The notes under the pieces: model-generated
The model's database searches: none
Told to the model about the DNA's origin: nothing
Seen by the model: the letters and a program-made list of their open reading frames with translations, nothing else
Part shown: positions 8,367 through 15,210 of the stretch, piece after piece
Numbering within the stretch: the stretch's first letter is position 1
Layout: each line of letters opens with the position of its first letter
NCBI GenBank assembly: GCA_023150845.1
Contig: JAKLKD010000041.1
Location: 1-33,550 of the forward strand
Reading direction: 5' to 3'
Length of the DNA: 33,550 nt
DNA from: Myxococcota bacterium
Lineage (GTDB): Bacteria; Myxococcota_A; UBA796; CAJQPC01
Made by a program: the position numbers and the translations under genes

Positions 8367-9311
8367 ATGGCCAGCAACCCGAACGACAACCAGCTTCGCC
8401 GTCTCAACCCCTTCGAGGGCCTGTGCCTGACGTCGAAGGATCTGCTCGACGAGCAGCTCTACCATCGACGCAACATGCACCGGCACCACCTCTACCTCCA
8501 CGGCCACGGCATCGTGCAGGGCCTCCAGGTCGAGCTGGAGCAGCGGGGTGAACGTTACGTCGCCATCATCCAGGCGGGCTTCGGGATCACCCGCATCGGC
8601 CAGGGCGTGCTCTTGGCCGAGGCCGCCGCGGTGCCCCTGGAGGTGCCGAAGCAGGACGGCGAGTACATGTTCTGGCTGTTCCACGTCGAGACCCTCGACG
8701 ACGCGGAGCTGCGCACGGTGTTCGACACCAACGAGGAGCGTGAGGCCCGGGTGCGCGAGTTCTGCGCGCCGCGCCTGCACCCCGTCGAGGAGGACCACGC
8801 CGACGCCGTCGCCTTGTGCCGCATCAACGTGCGCCTCGGCCGCATGGTGCAGGTGCTCCTGCCCGTGCCCCGCGCCGGTCGCCAGTCCCGGGCGGCGGAG
8901 TCTTACCTCAAGCCGCGTGTGGTCGAGTTCATCCGCCTCTCCCGCAAGGTGATGCAGAACCTCTTCCGCACCGCGCTCGTGCAAGAGCTCGACATGGGCG
9001 TGCTGAGCTTCTCTTCAGCGCTCATCTCCTCGGAGTTTTTGCTCATCGAGGAGGGCACGACAGACCGCGTGCTCTACCGCACCGCGGGCACCCTCATCAG
9101 CTACGCCCACGACTACTACAACGGGCTGCCGCGCACCACCGAGCGCATCTCCAGCTTCGCGCAGTACGTCCGCCGCGTACACGCGGAGCTGCCCGGCGCC
9201 GAGCAGTCCGACGAGGTGTGGCTCAAGTGGTTCGACAAGTTTGAGCGCCTGCTGCAGCCCCTCACGAAGATCAGCGAGGAGCTGGAGCGCACCGTCGAGG
9301 CTCAGCGCTGA
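8367..9311 (+). CDS. eCIS-associated protein with DEQ-YH / HG-GIV-GL N-terminal domain
   Basis: The 314-residue product starts with 'NPFEGLCLTSKDLLDEQLYH' (near residue 14) and 'LHGHGIVQGLQVE' (near 44). From memory, this pattern (F-G-L-T-x-D-DEQ-YH, then HG-GVV-GLEV) is a recurrent domain in proteins encoded beside eCIS baseplates, and its layout resembles the shell part of the T6SS TssK protein. A beta-rich section follows to about residue 165. The rest is helical, with a KVMQNLFRTALVQELDMG segment. It probably docks onto the wedge or connects the particle to a partner. No strong ribosome site precedes the ATG. A membrane protein gene follows after 24 bases. I am confident of the eCIS link but not of the exact role. 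Confidence 0.65.
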   Translation: MASNPNDNQLRRLNPFEGLCLTSKDLLDEQLYHRRNMHRHHLYLHGHGIVQGLQVELEQRGERYVAIIQAGFGITRIGQGVLLAEAAAVPLEVPKQDGEYMFWLFHVETLDDAELRTVFDTNEEREARVREFCAPRLHPVEEDHADAVALCRINVRLGRMVQVLLPVPRAGRQSRAAESYLKPRVVEFIRLSRKVMQNLFRTALVQELDMGVLSFSSALISSEFLLIEEGTTDRVLYRTAGTLISYAHDYYNGLPRTTERISSFAQYVRRVHAELPGAEQSDEVWLKWFDKFERLLQPLTKISEELERTVEAQR

Positions 9312-9335
9312 CGCTGAAGTCCCTGGAGCGAGGCC

Positions 9336-10247
9336 GTGGAGCGAAGCAGCGACGTCCAGACCGTACAGGTGCGGGTGCAGGTGATCGACATGAGGTCGTT
9401 CACCCTGGACCTCGTGCTGCCGACCTACCTGCCCGCCCGCGACCTCACCCAGCGCGTCGCCCGGGACGCCGGCCTCGACGCCTTCTGGCCCGACGGCAAA
9501 CGCCGCCTGTACTGGCTGCGCGCCCGCGGCCGCCTCATGACCGAAGAGGAGCGCCTCTCGGACATGGGCGTGGTGCCCGGTGAGCTGATCCACCTCCTGC
9601 CCGAGCCCCCAGCGGGCTCCCCGGTGATGGAGCAGACCCCGGACTACCCCGAGACCCGGGGCTACGCCGCGAGCGGCACCTTGGCCCTGGTCTCGGCGCT
9701 CACGATGGTGACCCTGTTCGCCGTCGGCTGGGGCCTCGCGCTCTCGTGGCAGCGCACCCTGCCGGTGATCATCATCCCCGGCCTGGGCCTCGGGCTCTTG
9801 ACCTGCTCTTTGGCGCGGTACCTCTTCTCCGGCGACGGCGGCCAGGCGCGCATCGCCGCCGTGGGCCTCGTGCTCACGCTGCTGCTCGTCATCCTGGCCT
9901 TCGCGCCGGTGCTGTTCTTGGGCGCCGACCCGGCCCAGCTCTTCTCCGAGGCCATGCCCGGCCTCATCTCCGCCTTGGCGGGGGTGCTCATGGGCTGGCT
10001 GGCCTGGTGGGGCGCGGTGGAGCCGCTCCCGGCCCGGCGCCAGCAGGTGCAGGAGCAGGTGGTCGAGGCCGTGCAGATGGTGCCCTGCGGCATCTGCGGC
10101 CTCGGCGTGTCCTCGGACGTGCGCACGGACTGCCAGTACGCCTGCGGCAAGAGCTTCCACACCGGCTGTTACGCCGCGCGCGCCTCGGTGAGCCGCGTAG
10201 ACGCCTCCCGCTGCGCGATCTGCAACGTGCAGGTGCGCCAGGCGTGA
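9336..10247 (+). CDS. Ubiquitin-like / four-TM / C4HC3 PHD-RING-like zinc-finger membrane protein
   Basis: The 303-residue protein starts at a GTG. Residues about 9-88 look like a YukD/EsaB-type ubiquitin-like beta-grasp domain: 'VQVRVQVIDMRSFTLDLVLP', a helix 'ARDLTQRVARDAG', then 'RLMTEEERLSDMGVVPGELI', which mirrors the ubiquitin 'L-x-x-x-x-L-x-x-x-G-I' region. Four hydrophobic segments follow (about 113-136, 143-164, 172-195, 206-227). The C-terminus has eight metal ligands in the order C251, C254, C266, C270, H275, C278, C293, C296. The spacing C-x2-C-x11-C-x3-C-x4-H-x2-C-x14-C-x2-C fits a cross-brace PHD/RING-type finger. The gene ends the eCIS run, and its stop overlaps the next start. 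Possible roles are a membrane anchor for the particle or a RING-like ligase; neither is shown. Confidence 0.7.
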   Translation: MERSSDVQTVQVRVQVIDMRSFTLDLVLPTYLPARDLTQRVARDAGLDAFWPDGKRRLYWLRARGRLMTEEERLSDMGVVPGELIHLLPEPPAGSPVMEQTPDYPETRGYAASGTLALVSALTMVTLFAVGWGLALSWQRTLPVIIIPGLGLGLLTCSLARYLFSGDGGQARIAAVGLVLTLLLVILAFAPVLFLGADPAQLFSEAMPGLISALAGVLMGWLAWWGAVEPLPARRQQVQEQVVEAVQMVPCGICGLGVSSDVRTDCQYACGKSFHTGCYAARASVSRVDASRCAICNVQVRQA

Positions 10248-10606
10248 TGGTCCTGCTCCTCACGCTCTTGGCCTGCGCGGCCCGGGCGCCGGTGCAGTCC
10301 GGCAAGGCCTCGTGGTACGGCGACGAGCTGCGCGGCAACCCCACGGCCTCGGGGGAGCCCTTTCGCCCCTCCAAACGCACGGCGGCGCACAAGACCTTGC
10401 CCTTCGGCACGGTGGTGAAGGTCACCCGCACCGACACCGGGGAGTCCGTGCGGGTCGTGATCAACGACCGCGGCCCCTATGCCAAAGGCCGGGTCATCGA
10501 CCTCTCCGAGCGCGCCGCGCGTCGCATCGACATGATCGACGAGGGTGTGGTCACCGTCGAGCTGCGTGTGGTCGGCTGCAAAGAGCGCTACGAGCGCTGT
10601 GAGTGA
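10247..10606 (+). CDS. RlpA-like double-psi beta-barrel lipoprotein
   Basis: The 119-residue product begins with a short signal and lipobox LLAC (Cys10), so it should be membrane-anchored in the periplasm. The rest is an RlpA domain: 'GKASWYGDELRG', 'RTAAHKTLPFGTVVKVT', 'VVINDRGPYAKGRVIDLS'. RlpA proteins bind or cleave denuded peptidoglycan glycan. His48 and Asp74 of the family are present. The acidic residue normally found about eight residues before that His (GExFD in other members) is Arg40 here, so lytic transglycosylase activity is doubtful. The start overlaps the previous stop (TGATG); a GTG one codon upstream is an alternative. There is no SPOR domain. Translation is probably coupled to the zinc-finger protein. 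Confidence 0.85.
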   Translation: MVLLLTLLACAARAPVQSGKASWYGDELRGNPTASGEPFRPSKRTAAHKTLPFGTVVKVTRTDTGESVRVVINDRGPYAKGRVIDLSERAARRIDMIDEGVVTVELRVVGCKERYERCE

Positions 10607-10639
10607 TCACCTCGGCCTCAAGATCCAAAAACCCCGGAC

Positions 10640-10668
10640 GGGCCAAAGCCGCTCGGGCGTTGTAGAAT
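10640..10668 (+). promoter_or_regulatory. Possible promoter before the 201-residue periplasmic protein gene
   Basis: TAGAAT at 10663-10668 (context TTGTAGAATAG) is a good -10 match in an otherwise GC-rich spacer, 31 bases before the ATG at 10700. The -35 region has no clear match. This is the first break in a + strand run that otherwise overlaps gene to gene. Confidence 0.3.
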
Positions 10669-10699
10669 AGCGCCACCCCCGGATCCCGCGGAAAGCCCC

Positions 10700-11305
10700 A
10701 TGAAGCGCTCTCTCCTCCTCGTCGCCTTGCTCTGTGGTCTCTCGTCGCCCGTCGCCCAAGCCGACGAGCGCACCGACGCCGAGTTTGACCGCCTGATGGA
10801 CGAGATCAACAACTTCTCCGAGCGTCAGCTCTGGAAGGGCGTCGAGAAGTCCTACGAGGAGCTCCTCGCCTTAAACGGCGTCGAGGTGCCCTTTGAGGCC
10901 CACATGGCCGCGGCCCAGTCCGCGCGCTCCGTCGGGGACATGGGCGCCTGCCTCTCCCGGCTCCTGCGCGCCCAGAGCCTCCAGCGCACCGAGGAGCTCG
11001 ACTCCTGGATCATGGAGATCAACCAGACTTACGGCCGCGTGCAGCTCGTGGTCACCCCGCCGCGCTCCGTCGAGATGACCCCGGCCCAGATGCCCTTCGC
11101 GCCGGACCAGCGCCTCGCCGTCGAGCTCGCCCAGAAGAGCCTGCGTGAGGACGGCGTGTTCATCGGCATGTTGCCCGTGGGCGACTACAACATCGCCGGG
11201 CGCGAGTTTGAGGTCACCCAAGGCGTCGGCACCCAGATTGAGCTGAGCGCCAAAGAGCTGCGCAACGAGAAGAAGAAGAAGGGCAAGGCCGCCCCCGCGG
11301 AGTAG
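10700..11305 (+). CDS. Secreted periplasmic protein of unknown function
   Basis: The 201-residue protein has a clear Sec signal peptide (MKRSLLLVALLCGLSSPVAQA, cleavage near residue 21). The mature part begins with an acidic helical region (about 22-100) that resembles a small helical-repeat bundle, e.g. 'ERQLWKGVEKSYEELLALNG' and 'AAAQSARSVGDMGACLSRLL'. A beta-rich C-terminal domain (about 112-185) ends 'GVGTQIELSAKEL', followed by a Lys-rich tail. I do not recognise a family. GGAAAG lies about 8 bases before the ATG. It stands between an RlpA-like lipoprotein and an OmpA-type protein, so an envelope role is likely but unproven. Confidence 0.75.
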   Translation: MKRSLLLVALLCGLSSPVAQADERTDAEFDRLMDEINNFSERQLWKGVEKSYEELLALNGVEVPFEAHMAAAQSARSVGDMGACLSRLLRAQSLQRTEELDSWIMEINQTYGRVQLVVTPPRSVEMTPAQMPFAPDQRLAVELAQKSLREDGVFIGMLPVGDYNIAGREFEVTQGVGTQIELSAKELRNEKKKKGKAAPAE

Positions 11306-11311
11306 CGGGGG
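11292..11311 (+). terminator. Hairpin overlapping the stop codon
   Basis: CCCCCGC (11292-11298) and GCGGGGG (11305-11311) pair perfectly across a 6-base loop that contains most of the TAG stop. There is no T-tract. It is a plausible terminator or 3'-end stabiliser. Confidence 0.35.
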
Positions 11312-11329
11312 TCCGTTCGCCGACGGCGC

Positions 11330-11359
11330 TTGCGGTCGCGGCTGGTGTCGCGCTAAAGT
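11330..11359 (+). promoter_or_regulatory. Probable promoter of the OmpA/TSP3 gene
   Basis: TTGCGG (11330-11335) and TAAAGT (11354-11359) are separated by 18 bases. The -10 is 42 bases before the ATG at 11401. The same GCTAAAGT core appears before the gp25 gene. Confidence 0.35.
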
Positions 11360-11400
11360 CCGTGTCTGCCCGTCTCTGGGTCGCACACGGACGCCGCCTC

Positions 11401-12873
11401 ATGCTCATGTCGCCCCTTCTGCTCGCTGGTCTCGCGCTGAACGTCGCCGCCGCCCAAGAGGACTATTTTGGCGTGACGGCCTCGGCCGGGGTTGGCTGGA
11501 TCGCCTTCGACGCGGACGAGAACCTCGACTCCACCTGGAGCGCCGTGCCGCGCTTGGGCTACAACATCGGCCCACGGGTGATCATCGAGGCCGAGCTGGG
11601 CATCCACCAAGGACGCACACGGAGCCGCTTCGCGTACCGCTACGACGCGCTCACGCCGCGGGTGAACACCTTGATCTTCTTGAGCCGGGGCTACGCGGTG
11701 GAGCCGTACATCGCCGCCGGGCCCGGCGTCATCTGGAAGCGGGTGGGCCGTGACCCCGACTCCTGGTCGGCGGAGCCGCTGGATGGCGAGGACCTCGGCA
11801 ACTACAAGAACCCCGACGTAGACCTCGCCCTCAACGTCGGGCCGGGCCTGCTCATCCCCTTAGGCGGCGCCATGGCGCTCCGCGCCGACGCCCGCTGGGT
11901 GTGGACCGGGGGCACCGAGCCCCACGGCGACGTACAAGACAGCTTCTCCAACGTCGAGCTCACCGCGGGCTTCCTCTTCCGCCAGGCCGAACGAAACCTC
12001 GACACCGACCGGGACGGCGTCGCCGACCGCCTCGACCCCTGCCCCGAGGAGCCCGAGGACTACGACGAGTTTGAGGACGACGACGCCTGCCCTGACGACG
12101 ACAACGACGAGGACGGCGTCGCCGACCGCAAGGACCGCTGCCCCATGGACCCTGAAGACATGGACGGCTTCAAGGACAAGGACGGCTGCCCTGAAGACGA
12201 CAACGACAACGATGGCCTCGTCGACGAGGACGACTTCTGCCCCAAAGACCCCGAGGACCGCGACGGCTTCGAGGACCGCGACGGCTGCCCTGAAGACGAC
12301 AACGACGCCGACGGCGTGGTGGACCTCAACGACCTCTGCCCCAACTTCGCTGAGGACCGCGACGAGTTTGAGGATCTCGACGGCTGCCCTGAAGACGACA
12401 ACGACCGGGACAGCATCGTCGACGGCGATGACTCCTGCGTCTTGGAGCCCGAGACCTGGAACGGCTTCAACGACGACGACGGCTGCCCGGACGACGTGCC
12501 CAAAGAGATCGAGCGCTTCACCGGGGTCATCCGGGGCATCAACTTTGAGGTGAACTCCGACAAGATCACGACCGACAGCTACGGCCTGCTCGACGAGGCC
12601 GCCGCCGTGCTCTTGCGGTACCCCACGGTGCGCCTGGAGATCCACGGCCACACCGACAGCGACGGCAAGGACGAGTACAACCTGGAGCTCTCCGCTCGCC
12701 GCGCCGAGTCCGTCGCCCGTTACCTCACGGGCCGGGGCGTGCCCGCCGAGCGGCTCTCCTCCAAGGGCTTCGGCGAGACCGTGCCGCTGGTCGCCAACGA
12801 CGGCCCCGAGGGCAAAGCCGTGAACCGCCGCGTCGAGTTCCGCGTGACTGAAGACGCGGCGACGGGAGACTGA
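11401..12873 (+). CDS. OmpA-family outer-membrane protein with thrombospondin type-3 repeats
   Basis: From the ATG at 11401 the protein has 490 residues: a signal peptide (1-18, ends NVAAA-QE), an eight-strand-like beta-barrel domain (about 21-195), calcium-binding TSP3 repeats (about 200-367) and an OmpA peptidoglycan-binding domain (about 372-483; 'LEIHGHTDSDG', 'NLELSARRAESVARYL', 'NRRVEF'). It should tie the outer membrane to peptidoglycan, with the acidic repeats as a Ca-dependent rod between. Cysteines in the repeats fall at 214, 230, 247, 263, 280, 296, 313, 329, 346 and 362, i.e. alternating 16- and 17-residue steps. A GTG 39 bases earlier in the same frame would add 13 residues before the signal peptide and is less likely. 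Confidence 0.92.
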   Translation: MLMSPLLLAGLALNVAAAQEDYFGVTASAGVGWIAFDADENLDSTWSAVPRLGYNIGPRVIIEAELGIHQGRTRSRFAYRYDALTPRVNTLIFLSRGYAVEPYIAAGPGVIWKRVGRDPDSWSAEPLDGEDLGNYKNPDVDLALNVGPGLLIPLGGAMALRADARWVWTGGTEPHGDVQDSFSNVELTAGFLFRQAERNLDTDRDGVADRLDPCPEEPEDYDEFEDDDACPDDDNDEDGVADRKDRCPMDPEDMDGFKDKDGCPEDDNDNDGLVDEDDFCPKDPEDRDGFEDRDGCPEDDNDADGVVDLNDLCPNFAEDRDEFEDLDGCPEDDNDRDSIVDGDDSCVLEPETWNGFNDDDGCPDDVPKEIERFTGVIRGINFEVNSDKITTDSYGLLDEAAAVLLRYPTVRLEIHGHTDSDGKDEYNLELSARRAESVARYLTGRGVPAERLSSKGFGETVPLVANDGPEGKAVNRRVEFRVTEDAATGD

Positions 12874-12879
12874 ACAAAG

Positions 12880-12901
12880 CTTGGTTGGTCATCCAACCAA
12901 G
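12880..12901. terminator. Bidirectional hairpin between convergent genes
   Basis: The arms CTTGGTTGG and CCAACCAAG pair over 9 bases with a TCAT loop. It is markedly AT-richer than its surroundings and lies exactly between the + strand OmpA stop and the - strand stop at 12903. A short A/T run flanks each side. It shares the core TTGGTCAnCCAA with the hairpin near 26814. Confidence 0.65.
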
Positions 12902-12902
12902 A

Positions 12903-13415
12903 TTAAAACGCCCAGCCGATCGCGGTGTGCGCCGCCGGGGCCACGCCGTAGACGCCGTAGTCGGCCACGCCGTAGCGGAACCAGGAGACCCCGGCGCCGC
13001 CCGAGAGCGTGAGGCCGGGGCCGAGGATCCAGGTCGCGCCGACGAGGCCGCTCGTGTAGGCGCCCAAGGCCACGACGGGCTCCGAGGTGTCCGTGGTGTT
13101 CACCCGGGCGACGGTGCCCCGGGCCATGAGCCACAGGCCCTCGGGCGCCTCGCCGCGTAAGAAGAGGCGGCCGCCGACCTCGCCGCCGAGGCCACGATAG
13201 GGCCCGTTCACGTCGACGAGGATCCCGTCATAGAGGCGCAAGCTGGGGGTGACGTAGACCGAGACGCGGTCCCCCAAGGCGCGCTCCACCTGGAGGTGAG
13301 CGAAGCCGATGGCGAGGGTCAAGGGATCGACGGTGAGCGTCCACTTGGGGTCGTCGGCGCGGGCGTCGGTGAGGCTCAGGAGGAGGAGGGCGGAGATCAT
13401 ACGGGGAGTGTACAC
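12903..13415 (-). CDS. Small secreted protein, probable outer-membrane beta-barrel
   Basis: The 170-residue protein has an N-terminal signal peptide (ISALLLLSLTDARA-DD). The rest is alternating strands with Gly/aromatic patterns ('GGEVGGRLFLRGEAPEGLWL', 'LTLSGGAGVSWFRYGVADYG') and it ends in Phe, as outer-membrane barrels usually do. Internal 'SVYVTPSLRLYDGI' and 'LVGATWILGPGLTL' segments look like barrel strands. No enzymatic motif is seen. The start may be the ATG at 13400 (MISALL...) rather than 13415. It lies 5 bases after the kelch gene on the same strand, so it is probably the last gene of the operon 15719-12903. The exact role is unknown. Confidence 0.65.
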   Translation of the reverse strand: MYTPRMISALLLLSLTDARADDPKWTLTVDPLTLAIGFAHLQVERALGDRVSVYVTPSLRLYDGILVDVNGPYRGLGGEVGGRLFLRGEAPEGLWLMARGTVARVNTTDTSEPVVALGAYTSGLVGATWILGPGLTLSGGAGVSWFRYGVADYGVYGVAPAAHTAIGWAF

Positions 13416-13420
13416 CGGGC

Positions 13421-14401
13421 TCAGGGGTCCAGGTGCTCCCAGGTCAAGGTCGTGAGGTCGGCGCGCCAGAGGTCGTTGAGGAAGGGGGCGTCGAGGTCTA
13501 CGAAGGGGTCGCCGCCCATGAGGTAGAGGGCCTCGCCGTCGGGGCTCGGCGCGGTGGCGTGGGCGTCCCGGGCTGAGGGCGCCTCGGCGGCGGGGTCGCT
13601 GTGGGTGAAGCCGGCGCCGTCAAAGCGCCAGAGCGTGGTGTCCGTGGGGTGGCCGCCCCAGGCGACGACGGCGCCGTCCGCCGCCGGGGCGAGGGTGTGG
13701 CTCGCCCGGCGCTCGGGGGCCTCGCCGCTCGAGAAGTAGCCGGTGTAGTCGCCGCGGTCGGGGTCGCCCACCATGAGGGTCGCCAGGCGGTCGCCCTCGG
13801 CGTCGATCCCGCCGAGGATCACGAGCTCACCGTCGCCTAGGGTCGCCATAGCCTGGCGCTGCACGGGCTCGGGGAGCTGGGGCAGCTCCGCCCAGGTGAG
13901 GGTGTTGAGGTCCAGCGCGAAGAGGTCGCCGTAGATGCGCTGGTCGTCGCCTTCGCCGATGCGGCCGCCGCCCAAGAGCATCCGGTCGCCGCTCAGGGCG
14001 CAGCCGGCCTTCACCCGGCGCGGCGGCGGAGGGCCGTCGGGGCTGAGCTGCTCCCAGGTGAGGTCGGTGAGGTCCCAGCGCCAGAGCGTGTCGACGGGCT
14101 CCCCCTCGGCGTCGGCGCCGCCGACGATCCACGCGGCCTCAGCGGTCTGCACGTGGCAGGCGCGGAAGATGGGCGCGGGCGGCGGCGTGACCTCCTCCCA
14201 GCGGCGGCGATCGAGGTCGAAGCACCAGGCGTCCGGGCGTCGGCCGTCGCCGCCTGCGCCCCCGGCCACACAGAGCGCTGCGCCGTCGGCGGTGAGCGCG
14301 GCGACGTGGGAGTAGCGCGGGGCCGGGCCCTCCGCCGCGCAGGCGCTCAGGGTGAGGGCCGCCGCGACGGCGGGAAGACGACGAAGGCGAGGTAGCTCCA
14401 C
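13421..14401 (-). CDS. Kelch-repeat lipoprotein
   Basis: The 326-residue product has a lipoprotein signal (LTLSAC, Cys21) and about six kelch blades of some 45-50 residues. Typical motifs are 'LCVAGGAGGDGRRPDAWCFD', 'DRRRWEEV', 'MLLGGGRIGEGDD...LFALDLNTLTWAEL', 'VILGGIDAEGD' and 'LYLMGGDPF...LWRADLTTLTWEHL'. Such propellers usually bind proteins or carbohydrate at the cell surface. The start is a GTG, and the first 55 bases overlap the 3' end of the HTTM gene, an unusually long overlap. A shorter start is possible, but the signal peptide fits this one. No catalytic residues are apparent. Confidence 0.8.
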   Translation of the reverse strand: MELPRLRRLPAVAAALTLSACAAEGPAPRYSHVAALTADGAALCVAGGAGGDGRRPDAWCFDLDRRRWEEVTPPPAPIFRACHVQTAEAAWIVGGADAEGEPVDTLWRWDLTDLTWEQLSPDGPPPPRRVKAGCALSGDRMLLGGGRIGEGDDQRIYGDLFALDLNTLTWAELPQLPEPVQRQAMATLGDGELVILGGIDAEGDRLATLMVGDPDRGDYTGYFSSGEAPERRASHTLAPAADGAVVAWGGHPTDTTLWRFDGAGFTHSDPAAEAPSARDAHATAPSPDGEALYLMGGDPFVDLDAPFLNDLWRADLTTLTWEHLDP

Positions 14402-15210
14402 AGGATGACCTCCGAGAAGGCGCCCAAGCTCAAGAAGGCGAACACGCCGAGGTGCAGGCCCAGGCCGAGGAGCAGCCAGAGCCGCCGCAGCCGCGGCACA
14501 AACACCAGGGGGAAGCCAAGCTCAAAGACGAGGGTGGCGTAGGTGGCGAGCACGGTGAAGCCCTGGAAGACGGGGCTCGCGAGGAGCTCCTCCATCGGGA
14601 AACGCCAGTACTTCGGGCTCGCCATGGCGTAGAACACGGCGCTGCCGTCTTGCCAGGTGGGGTAGAGGGCCTTGATGAGCCCGGTCTTGACGTAGATGAC
14701 GCAGACCTGGAGCTGCATCATCCGCAGGGGCCAGCGGCTGTGCTCCTCGGCCTGGGGATCGGCGCGGCCCAAGGACCAGGCGGCGTTGAGCGGCAAGAAC
14801 AGCATCCACAGGCCCAGAACCCGGAGCACGCCGTCGGAGCCGTCGATGAGCAGGGGGTTTCGCTCGCCCAAGGTCAACACGCCGAGCCAGGCGCCGAGCA
14901 TCGGCAGGCGCCCGCCGACGCCGAGGGCCAAGGCGACGAAGCAGGCCATCCACAGCAGAAACGCGACCTGCACCTCAACGAGGGAGGTGAAGGACCAGAG
15001 CGGGTTGGCGAGGAGGTTCACGGCGCTGGCGTCGAGGCCGCCGACGCCTTGACCGAGGCCGCCGTCGGCGAGGGACCAGGCGAGGGTGGGCCAGAGCCCG
15101 GCGTAGCTCCACAGCCCGAGCAGGCCGTAGCCGATCCGTAAGGCGGCGGGCACCCGCGGGTCGAGGGGTGCGAACCAGAGCTGGTCCCAGGCGGCGATCA
15201 GGGCGCGCAC
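14347..15210 (-). CDS. HTTM-domain membrane protein (gamma-carboxylase-like)
   Basis: The 287-residue polytopic protein shows features of the HTTM family: 'ALRIGYGLLGLWSYAGLWPT', 'RNPLLIDGSDGVLRVLGLWM' (near 130), 'MQLQVCVIYVKTGLIKALYP' (near 178) and 'YWRFPMEELLASPVFQ'. HTTM proteins share a membrane core with vitamin K-dependent gamma-carboxylase and have about seven or eight helices; their bacterial substrates are mostly unknown. I start at the GTG at 15210, which overlaps the upstream gene by 13 bases; a longer open frame to 15270 is a shadow of that gene. The neighbour upstream supplies the 'QRW-MF' soluble part often found with this family. The 3' end overlaps the kelch gene by 55 bases. 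Confidence 0.82.
   Translation of the reverse strand: MRALIAAWDQLWFAPLDPRVPAALRIGYGLLGLWSYAGLWPTLAWSLADGGLGQGVGGLDASAVNLLANPLWSFTSLVEVQVAFLLWMACFVALALGVGGRLPMLGAWLGVLTLGERNPLLIDGSDGVLRVLGLWMLFLPLNAAWSLGRADPQAEEHSRWPLRMMQLQVCVIYVKTGLIKALYPTWQDGSAVFYAMASPKYWRFPMEELLASPVFQGFTVLATYATLVFELGFPLVFVPRLRRLWLLLGLGLHLGVFAFLSLGAFSEVILWSYLAFVVFPPSRRPSP

Noticed and set aside
6927-8984. A 685-codon open frame on the - strand opposite the tail protein I region
   Set aside because: It is a shadow of three real + strand genes; its low-complexity GG-L-G-L-R-G-L run comes from the Lys/Ala-rich codons of tail protein I read backwards.
9746-10246. Upstream extension of the RlpA-like frame
   Set aside because: The extended part overlaps the ubiquitin-like/zinc-finger gene in another frame, is Arg/Pro/His-rich, and would place the lipoprotein signal in mid-protein.
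9336-10247. Complete ubiquitin-like conjugation operon
   Set aside because: Only the fused ubiquitin-like and finger domains are present; no E1, E2 or JAB peptidase gene lies within the window, so a conjugation pathway is not claimed.
11860-12651. 263-codon open frame on the - strand opposite the OmpA/TSP3 gene
   Set aside because: Its Val-rich repeats are the antisense of the Asp-rich TSP3 codons; the + strand gene is certain.
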